A stretch of 16,118 bases of DNA, taken from contig CATMOC010000016.1 in the NCBI GenBank assembly GCA_950071955.1, forward strand, positions 1-16,118. The letters run 5' to 3'. Shown one piece after another: positions 7,597 to 14,241 of this stretch (position 1 is the stretch's first letter; every line of letters begins with the position of its first letter). The translations under genes were made by a program, and so were the position numbers. The stretch is from an uncultured Mesorhizobium sp. (GTDB lineage: Bacteria > Pseudomonadota > Alphaproteobacteria > Rhizobiales > Rhizobiaceae). The notes beneath the pieces are model-generated. The model had not been told where the DNA came from, did no database searches, and worked only from the letters and a program-made list of their open reading frames with translations.

Positions 7597-8334
7597 TCAG
7601 ATCATCGCCATCCCACCGTTCACATGGAGCGTCTGGCCTGTCACGTAGGCCGCCTCGGCCGATGCCAGGTAGACCACCGCCGATGCGATCTCATCGCCCG
7701 TTCCCATCCGCTTCATGGGAATCATGCCCAGGATGGCGTCCTTCTGTTTGTCGTTGAGCTTCTCGGTCATCGCCGATTCGATGAAGCCCGGCGCAACGCA
7801 GTTCACCGTGACGTTGCGCGGGGCGATCTCCTGCGCGAGCGACTTGGAGAAGCCGATCATGCCGGCCTTGGAGGCGCAGTAGTTGGCCTGGCCGGGATTG
7901 CCGGTGACGCCGACCACGGAGGTGATGTTGATGATGCGGCCGAAACGGCGGCGCATCATCGGATGGGTCAGTTCGCGCGTCAGACGAAACACCGACGTCA
8001 GGTTCACCTCCAGGACCGAGTCCCAGTCCGCGTCGGACATCCGCACGAAAAGGCCGTCCTTGGTGATGCCGGCATTGTTGACGAGGGTGTCGATGCCTTC
8101 GAGCTCGGCCTCGGCCTTCTGTCCGAGCGCCTTCACCTCGTCGCGGTTCGAGAGGTTGGCGGGAAAGACCTTGACGCGATCACCGAGTTCGGCGGCGAGC
8201 GATTCGAGCTTCTCCTGCCTCGTTCCATGCAGGCCGACCGTCGCGCCCTGCCTGTGGAGAGCCCGTGCGATCGCTTCGCCGATACCGCCGGAAGCGCCGG
8301 TGACGAGGGCCTTTCGCCCGCTGAGATCAAACAT
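7597..8334 (-). CDS. fabG: 3-oxoacyl-ACP reductase FabG
   Basis: An NADPH-dependent short-chain dehydrogenase that reduces beta-ketoacyl-ACP in each elongation cycle. The 245 residues show the Rossmann glycine loop TGASGGIG (12-19), NNAG (86-89) and the catalytic tetrad N111, S139, Y152 and K156, the last two in YCASK. The C-terminus GQTLHVNGGMAMI is typical. The frame is open further upstream into fabD, but AAGGAG at 8346-8341 decides the start. ATG 8334 stands 6 bases from it, whereas ATG 8340 would touch it, so the protein begins MFDLSGRKALVTG, as in relatives. The gene is 53 bases downstream of fabD. Confidence 0.97.
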   Translation of the reverse strand: MFDLSGRKALVTGASGGIGEAIARALHRQGATVGLHGTRQEKLESLAAELGDRVKVFPANLSNRDEVKALGQKAEAELEGIDTLVNNAGITKDGLFVRMSDADWDSVLEVNLTSVFRLTRELTHPMMRRRFGRIINITSVVGVTGNPGQANYCASKAGMIGFSKSLAQEIAPRNVTVNCVAPGFIESAMTEKLNDKQKDAILGMIPMKRMGTGDEIASAVVYLASAEAAYVTGQTLHVNGGMAMI

Positions 8335-8387
8335 CTTCATCTCCTTCGGTTTTCGCGCTGATCTTGCCGCACCCGGATGCGTCCGCT

Positions 8388-9326
8388 TCAGCCGAATGTC
8401 GCGAGCGCGGCTTCCACATCGGCCGGTGAGTTGATCGCCACAGCGTTCAGGTTCCGATCGATGCGTCGGGCGAGACCGCACAGCACCTTGCCGGCGCCGC
8501 CTTCAAATAGAGTGCCGACACCGTTCGCCGCCAGCCACTCCACCGTTTCCCGCCAGCGTACGCGGCCCGTCACCTGCTCGACCAAGCGGCGCCGGATCTC
8601 GTCGGGATCGGTGACCGGCGAGACCGTCACATTGGCAACGACCGGTACCGACGGTGCGTTCATGTCCACCTTCGACAGCGCCTCGCGCATCGCTTCGGCC
8701 GCCGGCTGCATCAGCGCTGAATGGAAAGGCGCGGAGACCGAAAGCAAGAGCGCGCGCTTGGCTCCCATTTCCGTGCACAGCCTCCCACCGTCCTCTACGG
8801 CGGCCTTCGTCCCCGAAATCACCAGCTGCCCGCCGCCATTGTCGTTGGCGATCTGGCAGACGCCGCCAGAGGCCTTCGCGCAGGCGTCCTCGACCTTCTC
8901 CTGTTCGAGGCCGATGATCGCCGCCATGGCACCTTCGCCCGCCGGAACGGCCGCCTGCATGGCGTTGCCGCGGATGCGCAGGAGCCGCGCGGTATCCGCA
9001 ATCGAGAACACGCCCGCGGCGCACAGGGCCGAATACTCGCCAAGCGAATGGCCGGCGACGTGGGAGACCTTGTCCTTCAGCGAAAAGCCGCGCGCCTCCA
9101 TGGCTCGGATCGCAGCCATGGAGACCGCCATCAACGCGGGCTGGGCGTTGGCCGTGAGGGTCAGCGTCTCTTCCGGACCGTCCCAGATGATGGCGGAAAG
9201 CTTCTCGCCGAGAGCCTCGTCGACTTCCTCGAAGACGCGGCGCGCCTCCGGAAAGGCGTCGGCCAGGTCCCTGCCCATTCCGACCGACTGGCTGCCCTGC
9301 CCGGGAAAGGTGAATGCGATGCTCAT
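8388..9326 (-). CDS. fabD: Malonyl-CoA:ACP transacylase FabD
   Basis: Transfers malonyl from CoA to ACP to supply elongation units. The 312-residue protein has the opening FTFPGQGSQSVGMG (5-18), the nucleophile elbow GHSLGE with S94 (92-97), R119 in RIRGNAMQ for the malonyl carboxylate, and H202 in APFHSALM as the catalytic partner. GGGGAG lies about 8 bases before ATG 9326. It is the first gene of the fab run. It diverges from the toxin-antitoxin-like module across a 132-base region that contains candidate promoters for both directions. Confidence 0.97.
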   Translation of the reverse strand: MSIAFTFPGQGSQSVGMGRDLADAFPEARRVFEEVDEALGEKLSAIIWDGPEETLTLTANAQPALMAVSMAAIRAMEARGFSLKDKVSHVAGHSLGEYSALCAAGVFSIADTARLLRIRGNAMQAAVPAGEGAMAAIIGLEQEKVEDACAKASGGVCQIANDNGGGQLVISGTKAAVEDGGRLCTEMGAKRALLLSVSAPFHSALMQPAAEAMREALSKVDMNAPSVPVVANVTVSPVTDPDEIRRRLVEQVTGRVRWRETVEWLAANGVGTLFEGGAGKVLCGLARRIDRNLNAVAINSPADVEAALATFG

Positions 9327-9356
9327 CGGGCGATCTCCCCGTCGTTCTTCTTGCCG

Positions 9357-9390
9357 GAGCCTGTGCGGCAGGACAGGCCGTCAAGTCAAG
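9357..9390 (-). promoter_or_regulatory. fabD: Candidate fabD promoter with inverted repeat
   Basis: On the minus strand two overlapping CTTGAC boxes (9390-9385 and 9385-9380) match the rhizobial -35 consensus. Directly after them, GCCTGT and ACAGGC (9378-9373 and 9364-9359) form an exact inverted repeat with an 8-base spacer. The -10 expected at 17 bases is weak (AGGCTC). The repeat would lie between -35 and -10, a good place for a repressor of fatty-acid genes. No known regulator motif was recognised. Confidence 0.35.
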
Positions 9391-9422
9391 GCCGCGGCGC
9401 CGGGCGCAGCCTGTTGGAGTTC

Positions 9423-9451
9423 TTTACATCATGGGCGCATGTTGGTATGTT
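9423..9451 (+). promoter_or_regulatory. Promoter of the toxin-antitoxin-like module
   Basis: TTTACA (9423-9428), a 17-base spacer and TATGTT (9446-9451) form the best sigma70-like promoter on this strand of the region, with 5 of 6 and 4 of 6 consensus matches. Transcription would begin near 9457-9459, i.e. on the toxin start codon, implying a leaderless mRNA. Confidence 0.55.
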
Positions 9452-9461
9452 CTCCAACATG
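9438..9461 (+). promoter_or_regulatory. Palindromic operator over the module's -10 box and start codon
   Basis: CATGTTGG (9438-9445) and CCAACATG (9454-9461) are exact reverse complements separated by 8 bases. The spacer contains the -10 hexamer, and the right arm ends with the toxin ATG. A further TGTTGG half-site stands at 9412-9417, and its longer form TGTTGGAG pairs with CTCCAACA at 9452-9459. The layout is that of an autoregulatory site for the HTH partner encoded downstream (inference). Confidence 0.55.
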
Positions 9462-9746
9462 AAGGCGAAGCTTCTGATCCGTCAGCGGATTGAACTGTCG
9501 GATGTCGCGTTCGCCGAAATCGTCATCTGGCGCGTACCATCGCCCGTTCGTGGAAGTGCTCATGGATACAAGTACCGCATGGCGCTGGTCGTCGAGGGCG
9601 TCTGCCGCGTTCGCTATGACAATGAAGCTGGAAAGGGCGATCACAAGCATGTGGGAGACAGGCAAATGGTCTTCCCGTTCGAAGGTTTGGAAACGCTGCA
9701 GGAAGCATTCTGGCGGGACGTGGAGCAATGGCTGAATCGGAAATGA
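9459..9746 (+). CDS. TumE/DUF6516-family toxin-like protein
   Basis: A 95-residue protein resembling the TumE (formerly DUF6516) family, described as the toxin half of a two-gene toxin-antitoxin system; its biochemical target is not established to my knowledge. The recognised hallmark is the YDNEAGKGDHKH stretch (53-64) followed by FPFEGLETL (72-80) and an amphipathic C-terminal helix. There is no signal peptide or membrane segment. The frame runs open far upstream antisense to fabD. ATG 9459 is favoured because it coincides with the predicted transcription start and begins the conserved part. ATG 9447 is the alternative and would add MFSN. Neither has a Shine-Dalgarno sequence. It overlaps the HTH gene by 19 bases. 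Family assignment is from recall of motifs and partner, not a search. Confidence 0.75.
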   Translation: MKAKLLIRQRIELSDVAFAEIVIWRVPSPVRGSAHGYKYRMALVVEGVCRVRYDNEAGKGDHKHVGDRQMVFPFEGLETLQEAFWRDVEQWLNRK

Positions 9747-10087
9747 GTACCGTCGTCTTCGAGATTGCATCGCTCGACAGGGTGAAGAAGCGTGTGGCGG
9801 CCGCCTTTCGCGGCGAGCCGCAAGGGCAGTTCATTTCCTTCAACTCGGTCGAACTGTTCTCGTCGATCCTCACGCCCAAACGCTGGGAGATCATCAAGGC
9901 GATGACCGGTCAGGGACCGATGTCGATCCGCGAGGCGGCGCGGCGCGTCGGCCGCGACGTCAAGGCGGTACATGGAGACGTTCATGCTCTCATCAACGCC
10001 GGCGTCCTGAACCGGACCGAGGACGGCAAGGTCGTTTTCCCCTACGACGCCGTCCATGTGGACTTCACCATCACGAAGGCGGCCTGA
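9728..10087 (+). CDS. Winged helix-turn-helix protein, probable antitoxin/repressor of the TumE-like protein
   Basis: A 119-residue DNA-binding protein resembling the COG4190 / HVO_A0114 class of transcriptional regulators that accompany TumE-type toxins. The helix-turn-helix lies at about 65-92 (MSIREAARRVGRDVKAVHGD and on to AGVL), and a wing follows at about 95-112 (NRTEDGKVVFPYDAVHVD). The N-terminal 50 residues may contact the toxin. Two starts are possible: ATG 9728 (GGAG only 2 bases away) or ATG 9743, which makes an ATGA overlap with the toxin stop and gives 114 residues. Toxin-first order with overlap is an unusual but known arrangement. It likely binds the palindrome at 9438-9461 (inference). 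It converges on the M20 gene, 27 bases away, with no terminator seen. Confidence 0.72.
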   Translation: MAESEMSTVVFEIASLDRVKKRVAAAFRGEPQGQFISFNSVELFSSILTPKRWEIIKAMTGQGPMSIREAARRVGRDVKAVHGDVHALINAGVLNRTEDGKVVFPYDAVHVDFTITKAA

Positions 10088-10114
10088 ACCGCCTCCGCGT
10101 CGACCCGTCCTGTC

Positions 10115-11296
10115 TCAGTTTGCCGGAAGCGCCGTCTCGACCAGCTTTGCCCAGTACGAACAGCCGACGGGGATAATCTCGTCGTTGAAGTCGTACGCGG
10201 GATGATGGACGTAGGGTCCGTCACCCTGGCCGAGATAGATGAAGGCGCCCGGCCGGGCTTCCAGCATGAACGCGAAGTCCTCGCCGCCCATCACCGGCGG
10301 CGTGTTGGTGTCGACCCGGTCGCCCGCGACCTGCCGCGCGCCACCGGCCGCGAACTCGGCCTGCCGCGCATGGTTCGAGAGGACCGGATAGTTGCGCTGG
10401 TAGTCCAGCGTCGCTTTCGCCCCGAAGGCGCGCGCCGTATGTTCCACGACCTCGCGCATGCGCTCCTCGAGCAGATCGCGCACCTCCGCCGACAGTGTCC
10501 GCGCCGTGCCGGTGAGCCGCGCCGTCTGCGGGATGACGTTGAAGGTGTCGCCCGCCTTGAAGGTGGTGACGGAGACCACCGCGGCCTCGACCGGATCGAC
10601 ATTGCGCGCCACCACCGACTGGAGCGCCGTCATGATGTGCGCACCGACCAGCGTCGTGTCGACGCAGCGCTGCGGGCGCGCCGCATGGCCGCCCACGCCC
10701 TCGATGTCGATGACGAACATGTCGGCCGCCGCCATCATCGAACCGCTTCGGATGGCGAAGGCCCCGGCCGGGAGGCCCGGCGCATTGTGCAGGCCGTAGA
10801 CCTCGTCGATCGCGAAGCGATCCATCATGCCTTCATTGACCATCTCCCGGCCGCCGCCGCCGCCCTCCTCCGCGGGCTGGAAGATGACGACCGCCGTGCC
10901 GTCGAAATTTCGCGTCTCCGCCAGATACCGCGCGGCGCCCAGCAGCATGGCCGTATGGCCGTCATGGCCGCAGGCATGCATCGCTCCATCCGTCTTCGAC
11001 TTGTAGGGACGGTCGACAATCTCCTGGATCGGCAGCGCATCCATGTCGGCGCGCAAGCCGATCGTGCGACCGCTGTCGCTCTTGCGGCCCTTGATGACGC
11101 CGACCACACCGGTGCGTCCGATGCCCGTTACGATCTCGTCGACGCCGAACTCTTTCAGCTTCTCCGCCACCAGCGCGGCCGTGCGATGCACCTCGAACTG
11201 CAGTTCCGGGTTGGCATGGATGTCGCGACGCCACTCGGTCACGTCCTTGTGGAATTCGGCGATGCGGTTGATGATCGGCATGTCCTGAGACTCCAT
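10115..11296 (-). CDS. M20-family amidohydrolase (hippurate hydrolase / N-acyl-amino-acid deacylase type)
   Basis: A 393-residue cytosolic metallohydrolase of the M20D group, which removes acyl groups from N-acylated amino acids or similar amides; the true substrate cannot be read from sequence. Metal and catalytic motifs are GLRADMDALPI (80-90), HACGHDGHTAMLLGAA (107-122, with C109 and H111), FQPAEEGGGGG (139-149), YGLHN with H170, MGGEDF (336-341) and HHPAYDFND (364-372). The small dimerisation domain includes GVGGHAARP (200-208). ATG 11296 has AGGA 4 bases upstream. ATG 11281 (MPIINRIAEF) has GGAG 9 bases upstream and is equally credible, giving 388 residues. It is divergent from the antiporter and convergent with the HTH gene, so it probably forms a single-gene transcript. 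Confidence 0.93.
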   Translation of the reverse strand: MESQDMPIINRIAEFHKDVTEWRRDIHANPELQFEVHRTAALVAEKLKEFGVDEIVTGIGRTGVVGVIKGRKSDSGRTIGLRADMDALPIQEIVDRPYKSKTDGAMHACGHDGHTAMLLGAARYLAETRNFDGTAVVIFQPAEEGGGGGREMVNEGMMDRFAIDEVYGLHNAPGLPAGAFAIRSGSMMAAADMFVIDIEGVGGHAARPQRCVDTTLVGAHIMTALQSVVARNVDPVEAAVVSVTTFKAGDTFNVIPQTARLTGTARTLSAEVRDLLEERMREVVEHTARAFGAKATLDYQRNYPVLSNHARQAEFAAGGARQVAGDRVDTNTPPVMGGEDFAFMLEARPGAFIYLGQGDGPYVHHPAYDFNDEIIPVGCSYWAKLVETALPAN

Positions 11297-11457
11297 TCTT
11301 TCCTGGTGCGGCCAATTTTGCCTGCCGGAGCACCGGCCGCAATGGGAAATCGACGATCATGGCCCGCTTCTGGCTCCCGATGGTATCCGGCGGCTTGCGG
11401 GCACGCGGCGAGCGACCCATCTAGGGCAGGCCGAACCACCAGCATCATCGGGATTTC
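11297..11457. other. Divergent intergenic region between the M20 hydrolase and the antiporter
   Basis: 161 bases that must hold promoters for both genes, although no good -35/-10 pair stands out. An interrupted inverted repeat, TGCGGCC (11307-11313) and GGCCGCA (11335-11341), encloses a smaller stem GCCGG-AGCA-CCGGC (11324-11337). Their role is unknown, and GC-rich DNA produces such stems by chance. The antiporter start is preceded only by a weak CGGGAT. Confidence 0.4.
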
Positions 11458-12423
11458 ATGGGCTTCTGGACAGACCTTCTGCTCGTTCTGCTCGGGATGG
11501 GGCTGCTGTTTGGAGGCGGAGAGTTCCTGGTTCGCGGCGCCGTTTCCGCCGCGCGCCGGTTCGGTGTTTCCGAACTCGTCATCGGCCTGACGATCGTCGG
11601 CTTCGCGACGTCGACGCCCGAACTGCTCGTTTCGGTCCAGGCCGCCCTGAAGGGCAGCCCGGAAATCGCCGTCGGCAATGTCGTCGGCTCGAATATCGTC
11701 AACATCCTTCTGATCGGCGGTTTCACGGCGCTCATCGCTTCGGTGGCAGCTCTCGGCGGCGACCTGAAGCGGGACCTGCGCGTGATGGTCGCCTCGTCGG
11801 CACTCGTCCTGCCGGCCGCCGCCTGGGGTGCGATCCCGCGCCTTGGCGGGCTGCTGCTCGTCGCCCTGCTCGCAGCCTACCTCTACGCCCACTACCGGGC
11901 GGCGCGAAACGCCTACGACAAGCCCGGTCCCGCCGATGATCTCGTGGCGCCGGACACGGTTGGGATGGAGCCGCTCTGGCGCAGCATCGCCCTCCTCATC
12001 GGCGGCATCCTCATGCTCTTTGCGGGCGCCAACTGGCTCGTCGACGGGGCGAGTTCGATCGCCCGCGCGGCGGGCATCTCGGACGCGGTCGTGGGGCTGA
12101 CCGTCGTCGCCGTCGGAACCAGCCTGCCGGAACTCGCCACCTCCATCGTCGCCGCCTGGCGCGGGAGAACCGGCGTGGCGCTCGGCAACGTCGTCGGCTC
12201 CAACATCTTCAACGTGCTCGGTATTCTCGGCGCGACGGCAATCATCGCGCCGCTTCCGATCTCCGCCCGCTTTCTCTGGTTCGATGTGCCACTGATGATC
12301 GCGATTAGCATCGCCTTCGCCGTCATGCTGACCGCGGGCGAGCGGCTCGGGAAAGCCGCGGGCGCGGTCATGCTTGCAGGATACGCAGTCTACACCGTCG
12401 TATTGTTCGTCAGCCCGATGTGA
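11458..12423 (+). CDS. Calcium/sodium antiporter of the CaCA family (YrbG-like)
   Basis: A 321-residue inner-membrane exchanger with about ten hydrophobic segments. The two inverted alpha-repeats that form the ion pathway are explicit. Repeat 1 is GFATSTPELLVSV (48-60) plus GNVVGSNIVNILL (73-85). Repeat 2 is AVGTSLPELATSI (218-230) plus GNVVGSNIFNVLG (243-255). The paired Glu residues E55 and E225 should be the cation ligands. A polar loop at about 145-175 separates the halves. Length equals E. coli YrbG (about 325 residues). Whether it moves calcium, sodium or another cation physiologically is not shown by sequence. The rpsF promoter starts 10 bases after its stop, and no terminator lies between them. 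Confidence 0.92.
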   Translation: MGFWTDLLLVLLGMGLLFGGGEFLVRGAVSAARRFGVSELVIGLTIVGFATSTPELLVSVQAALKGSPEIAVGNVVGSNIVNILLIGGFTALIASVAALGGDLKRDLRVMVASSALVLPAAAWGAIPRLGGLLLVALLAAYLYAHYRAARNAYDKPGPADDLVAPDTVGMEPLWRSIALLIGGILMLFAGANWLVDGASSIARAAGISDAVVGLTVVAVGTSLPELATSIVAAWRGRTGVALGNVVGSNIFNVLGILGATAIIAPLPISARFLWFDVPLMIAISIAFAVMLTAGERLGKAAGAVMLAGYAVYTVVLFVSPM

Positions 12424-12432
12424 ATCCCGGGC

Positions 12433-12461
12433 CTTGCAAAGCACGCAGATTGCCGTATAAG
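12433..12461 (+). promoter_or_regulatory. rpsF: Promoter of the rpsF-rpsR ribosomal operon
   Basis: CTTGCA (12433-12438), a 17-base spacer and TATAAG (12456-12461), followed by a GC-rich start region, match the alphaproteobacterial housekeeping promoter well (CTTGAC / TATA-type). Transcription should start near 12468, giving a leader of about 225 bases before rpsF. Confidence 0.6.
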
Positions 12462-12467
12462 CGCGAC

Positions 12468-12693
12468 CACTCTGCCGGTCCCGACTGGGGGCTGAACGGA
12501 GGGCCCGTGCATTTCTCCAGGTTTTTCAGGGAAATCCGCGTGTGTGAAGGTGCAAGCCTTCCGCCTCCCGTGTCTCCGCTCTCGACCGTCTCATCGAATG
12601 CGCCTTTCTTCTCCGCGAACGCGGAAAGAGCTGTCGCAGAGGCTTTAGCCGTTGGGAACCGGACGAGCGAAACGAAGAAAGGCAAGAAAGCTC
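12468..12693 (+). other. Long untranslated leader of rpsF
   Basis: About 225 bases with no convincing gene. Two small stems are visible: GAAGG-TGCAAG-CCTTC (12546-12561) and TCCGC-GAAC-GCGGA (12612-12625), the latter extended by CTT/AAG beyond a bulge. An S6:S18-binding leader is known upstream of rpsF in many bacteria, and this is the expected place for one. I could not confirm its consensus here. The rpsF Shine-Dalgarno is modest (GAAAGG about 11 bases before the ATG). Confidence 0.4.
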
Positions 12694-13173
12694 ATGGCTC
12701 TGTACGAACATGTGTTTCTCGCCCGCCAGGATCTGTCCTCGCAGCAGGTCGACGGCCTTGTCGAACAGTACAAGGGTGTCATCCAAGCGAATGGCGGCAG
12801 TGTCGGTCGGGTCGAGAACTGGGGACTGAAGTCCCTCACCTACCGCATCAAGAAGAACCGCAAGGCCTATTACACGCTCATGGACATCACCGCCCCGGCG
12901 GCGGCGATCCAGGAAATGGAGCGCCAGATGGGCCTGTCGGAAGACATCCTGCGCTTCATGACGATCCGTGTCGAGAAGCATGAGGAAGGCGTTTCCGCAA
13001 TGATGCAGAAGCGCGAAGAGCGCAGCGACCGCGGCGACCGCTTCGGCGACCGCCCGCGCTTCGGCGACCGTGACCGCGGCCCGCGCGGCGGCGGCGATCG
13101 TGACCGTGGCGGCGACCGCGACGATCGCGGCCCGCGCCGCCCCCGTGAACAGTCCGAGGGAGCTTCGCACTAA
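12694..13173 (+). CDS. rpsF: 30S ribosomal protein S6 (bS6) with Arg/Gly/Asp-rich tail
   Basis: Ribosomal protein of the 30S platform that pairs with S18. Residues 1-100 are a regular S6 fold: [15 protein letters not shown] (1-15), [19 protein letters not shown] (42-60) and [16 protein letters not shown] (84-99). Residues about 108-152 are a low-complexity tail of repeated GDR/DRG units that replaces the acidic tail of E. coli S6 (131 residues). ATG 12694 is chosen because it begins the conserved MALYEHV; the frame is open about 14 codons further upstream without homology. The stop TAA shares its last base with the rpsR start, so the two are translationally coupled. Confidence 0.97.
   Translation: MALYEHVFLARQDLSSQQVDGLVEQYKGVIQANGGSVGRVENWGLKSLTYRIKKNRKAYYTLMDITAPAAAIQEMERQMGLSEDILRFMTIRVEKHEEGVSAMMQKREERSDRGDRFGDRPRFGDRDRGPRGGGDRDRGGDRDDRGPRRPREQSEGASH
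13021..13143 (+). repeat. Degenerate tandem repeat coding the S6 tail
   Basis: Imperfect repeats of units such as GGCGACCGC and GACCGTGACCGCGGC encode the [22 protein letters not shown] tail (residues 110-150 of S6). The segment is likely to vary in length between strains by repeat slippage. Confidence 0.7.
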
Positions 13174-13421
13174 TGGTCGACATCAACCAGATCCCGACGC
13201 GCCGGCCGTTCCATCGCCGCCGCAAGACCTGCCCGTTCTCCGGCGCCAATGCGCCGCGGATCGACTACAAGGACGTCCGTCTTCTGCAGCGCTACATTTC
13301 CGAGCGCGGCAAGATCGTCCCCTCGCGCATCACCGCGGTCAGCCAGAAGAAGCAGCGCGAACTCGCCCAGGCGATCAAGCGCGCGCGCTTCCTCGGCCTG
13401 CTGCCCTACGTGGTGAAGTGA
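13173..13421 (+). CDS. rpsR: 30S ribosomal protein S18 (bS18)
   Basis: An 82-residue basic protein that binds S6 and the platform of 16S rRNA. The pattern [12 protein letters not shown] (13-24), [19 protein letters not shown] (30-48) and [20 protein letters not shown] (56-75) is diagnostic, and LLPYV ends the protein. The ATG uses the last base of the rpsF stop. No other in-frame start would fit better. Confidence 0.98.
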   Translation: MVDINQIPTRRPFHRRRKTCPFSGANAPRIDYKDVRLLQRYISERGKIVPSRITAVSQKKQRELAQAIKRARFLGLLPYVVK

Positions 13422-13428
13422 TCCGGCC

Positions 13429-13453
13429 GGCCGGGCGGCTCGACCGCCCGGCC
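13429..13453 (+). other. Strong GC-rich hairpin after rpsR
   Basis: GGCCGGGCGG and CCGCCCGGCC form a perfect 10-base-pair stem with a 5-base loop, starting 7 bases after the rpsR stop. Only TT follows, so it is not a standard intrinsic terminator. It may be a partial terminator or an RNase barrier that sets rpsF-rpsR above rplI. The rest of the gap (13454-13630) holds only weak stems, such as GGGCG-CCAT-CGCCC at 13503-13516, and no gene. Confidence 0.55.
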
Positions 13454-13630
13454 TTCCGCCGCTTCGGGTGCGGCGCGAGATGGTCTTCAGAAATCCCGAG
13501 TTGGGCGCCATCGCCCTAACTGCCGCGACAGGCAGGACAGCGACATCGACGCACAGCGCGTCCGACACGGCTTCCTGACCTGTTCCCGAACCGATTTGGC
13601 CGCAATCCGGCCCGTGAAAGGACAAGACCA

Positions 13631-14215
13631 ATGGAAGTCATTCTTCTCGAGCGCATCTCCCGCCTGGGCCAGATGGGCGATACCGTCAGGGTGAAGGACG
13701 GGTTCGCGCGCAATTTCCTGCTTCCGCAGGGCAAGGCGCTGCGCGCCAACGAAAACAACAAGAAGAAGTTCGAAGGCCAGCGCGCGCAGCTCGAAGCGCG
13801 CAACCTGGAGCGCAAGTCGGAGGCGCAGTCGGTCTCCGAGAAGCTCGACGGCATGTCCTTCGTCGTCGTACGCTCGGCCGGCGAGACGGGCCAGCTCTAC
13901 GGTTCCGTCTCCCCGCGCGACATTTCCGAACTGCTGACGGCCGAAGGTTTCTCGGTCAACCGCAACCAGGTCGAGCTCAACAATCCGATCAAGTCGATTG
14001 GCCTCACCAACGTCGTCATCGCACTTCATCCGGAGGTCGAGGTGACGATCACGCTCAACGTCGCGCGCTCCGCCGACGAGGCCGAACGTCAGGCGGCCGG
14101 CGAGAAGCTGGACTCCCTGGAAGCGATCTACGGCGAGGACATCAACGAGAACGCACGTCCCGATGCATTCTTCGATCCCAACGAGGAGGGTTTCGAAGAA
14201 GAAGAAAACGCCTGA
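13631..14215 (+). CDS. rplI: 50S ribosomal protein L9 (bL9) with acidic C-terminal extension
   Basis: Binds 23S rRNA near the base of the L1 stalk and affects frame maintenance. The N-terminal signature [17 protein letters not shown] (1-17) with [15 protein letters not shown] (22-36) is clear. It is followed by the long connecting helix (about 40-75) and the C-terminal domain (about 76-147). Residues about 148-194 are an acidic extension ending [11 protein letters not shown]. coli L9 has 149 residues, and such tails are usual in alphaproteobacteria. AAAGGA lies about 8 bases upstream of the ATG. It is followed by an intrinsic terminator. Confidence 0.97.
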   Translation: MEVILLERISRLGQMGDTVRVKDGFARNFLLPQGKALRANENNKKKFEGQRAQLEARNLERKSEAQSVSEKLDGMSFVVVRSAGETGQLYGSVSPRDISELLTAEGFSVNRNQVELNNPIKSIGLTNVVIALHPEVEVTITLNVARSADEAERQAAGEKLDSLEAIYGEDINENARPDAFFDPNEEGFEEEENA

Positions 14216-14241
14216 TCCACCCGGATCATCCGAACAGGCTC

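Noticed and set aside
7450..7600. Possible terminator of fabG
   Set aside because: The stems there are not followed by T residues on the transcribed strand.
8335..8481. N-terminal extension of fabG into fabD
   Set aside because: The AAGGAG at 8346-8341 and the family N-terminus point to ATG 8334.
8377..9462. Long open frame antisense to fabD (361 codons), and a related plus frame running from about 8721 into the toxin gene
   Set aside because: Both mirror the fabD coding sequence, with composition typical of the opposite strand of GC-rich genes. Only the part from 9459 resembles a real protein.
10202..11590. 462-codon open frame opposite the M20 hydrolase
   Set aside because: The protein is rich in Arg, His and Asp with no domain, and it mirrors an intact metallohydrolase gene.
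11239..12444. 401-codon open frame opposite the antiporter
   Set aside because: A highly charged, repetitive product caused by the GC skew of membrane-protein codons on the other strand.
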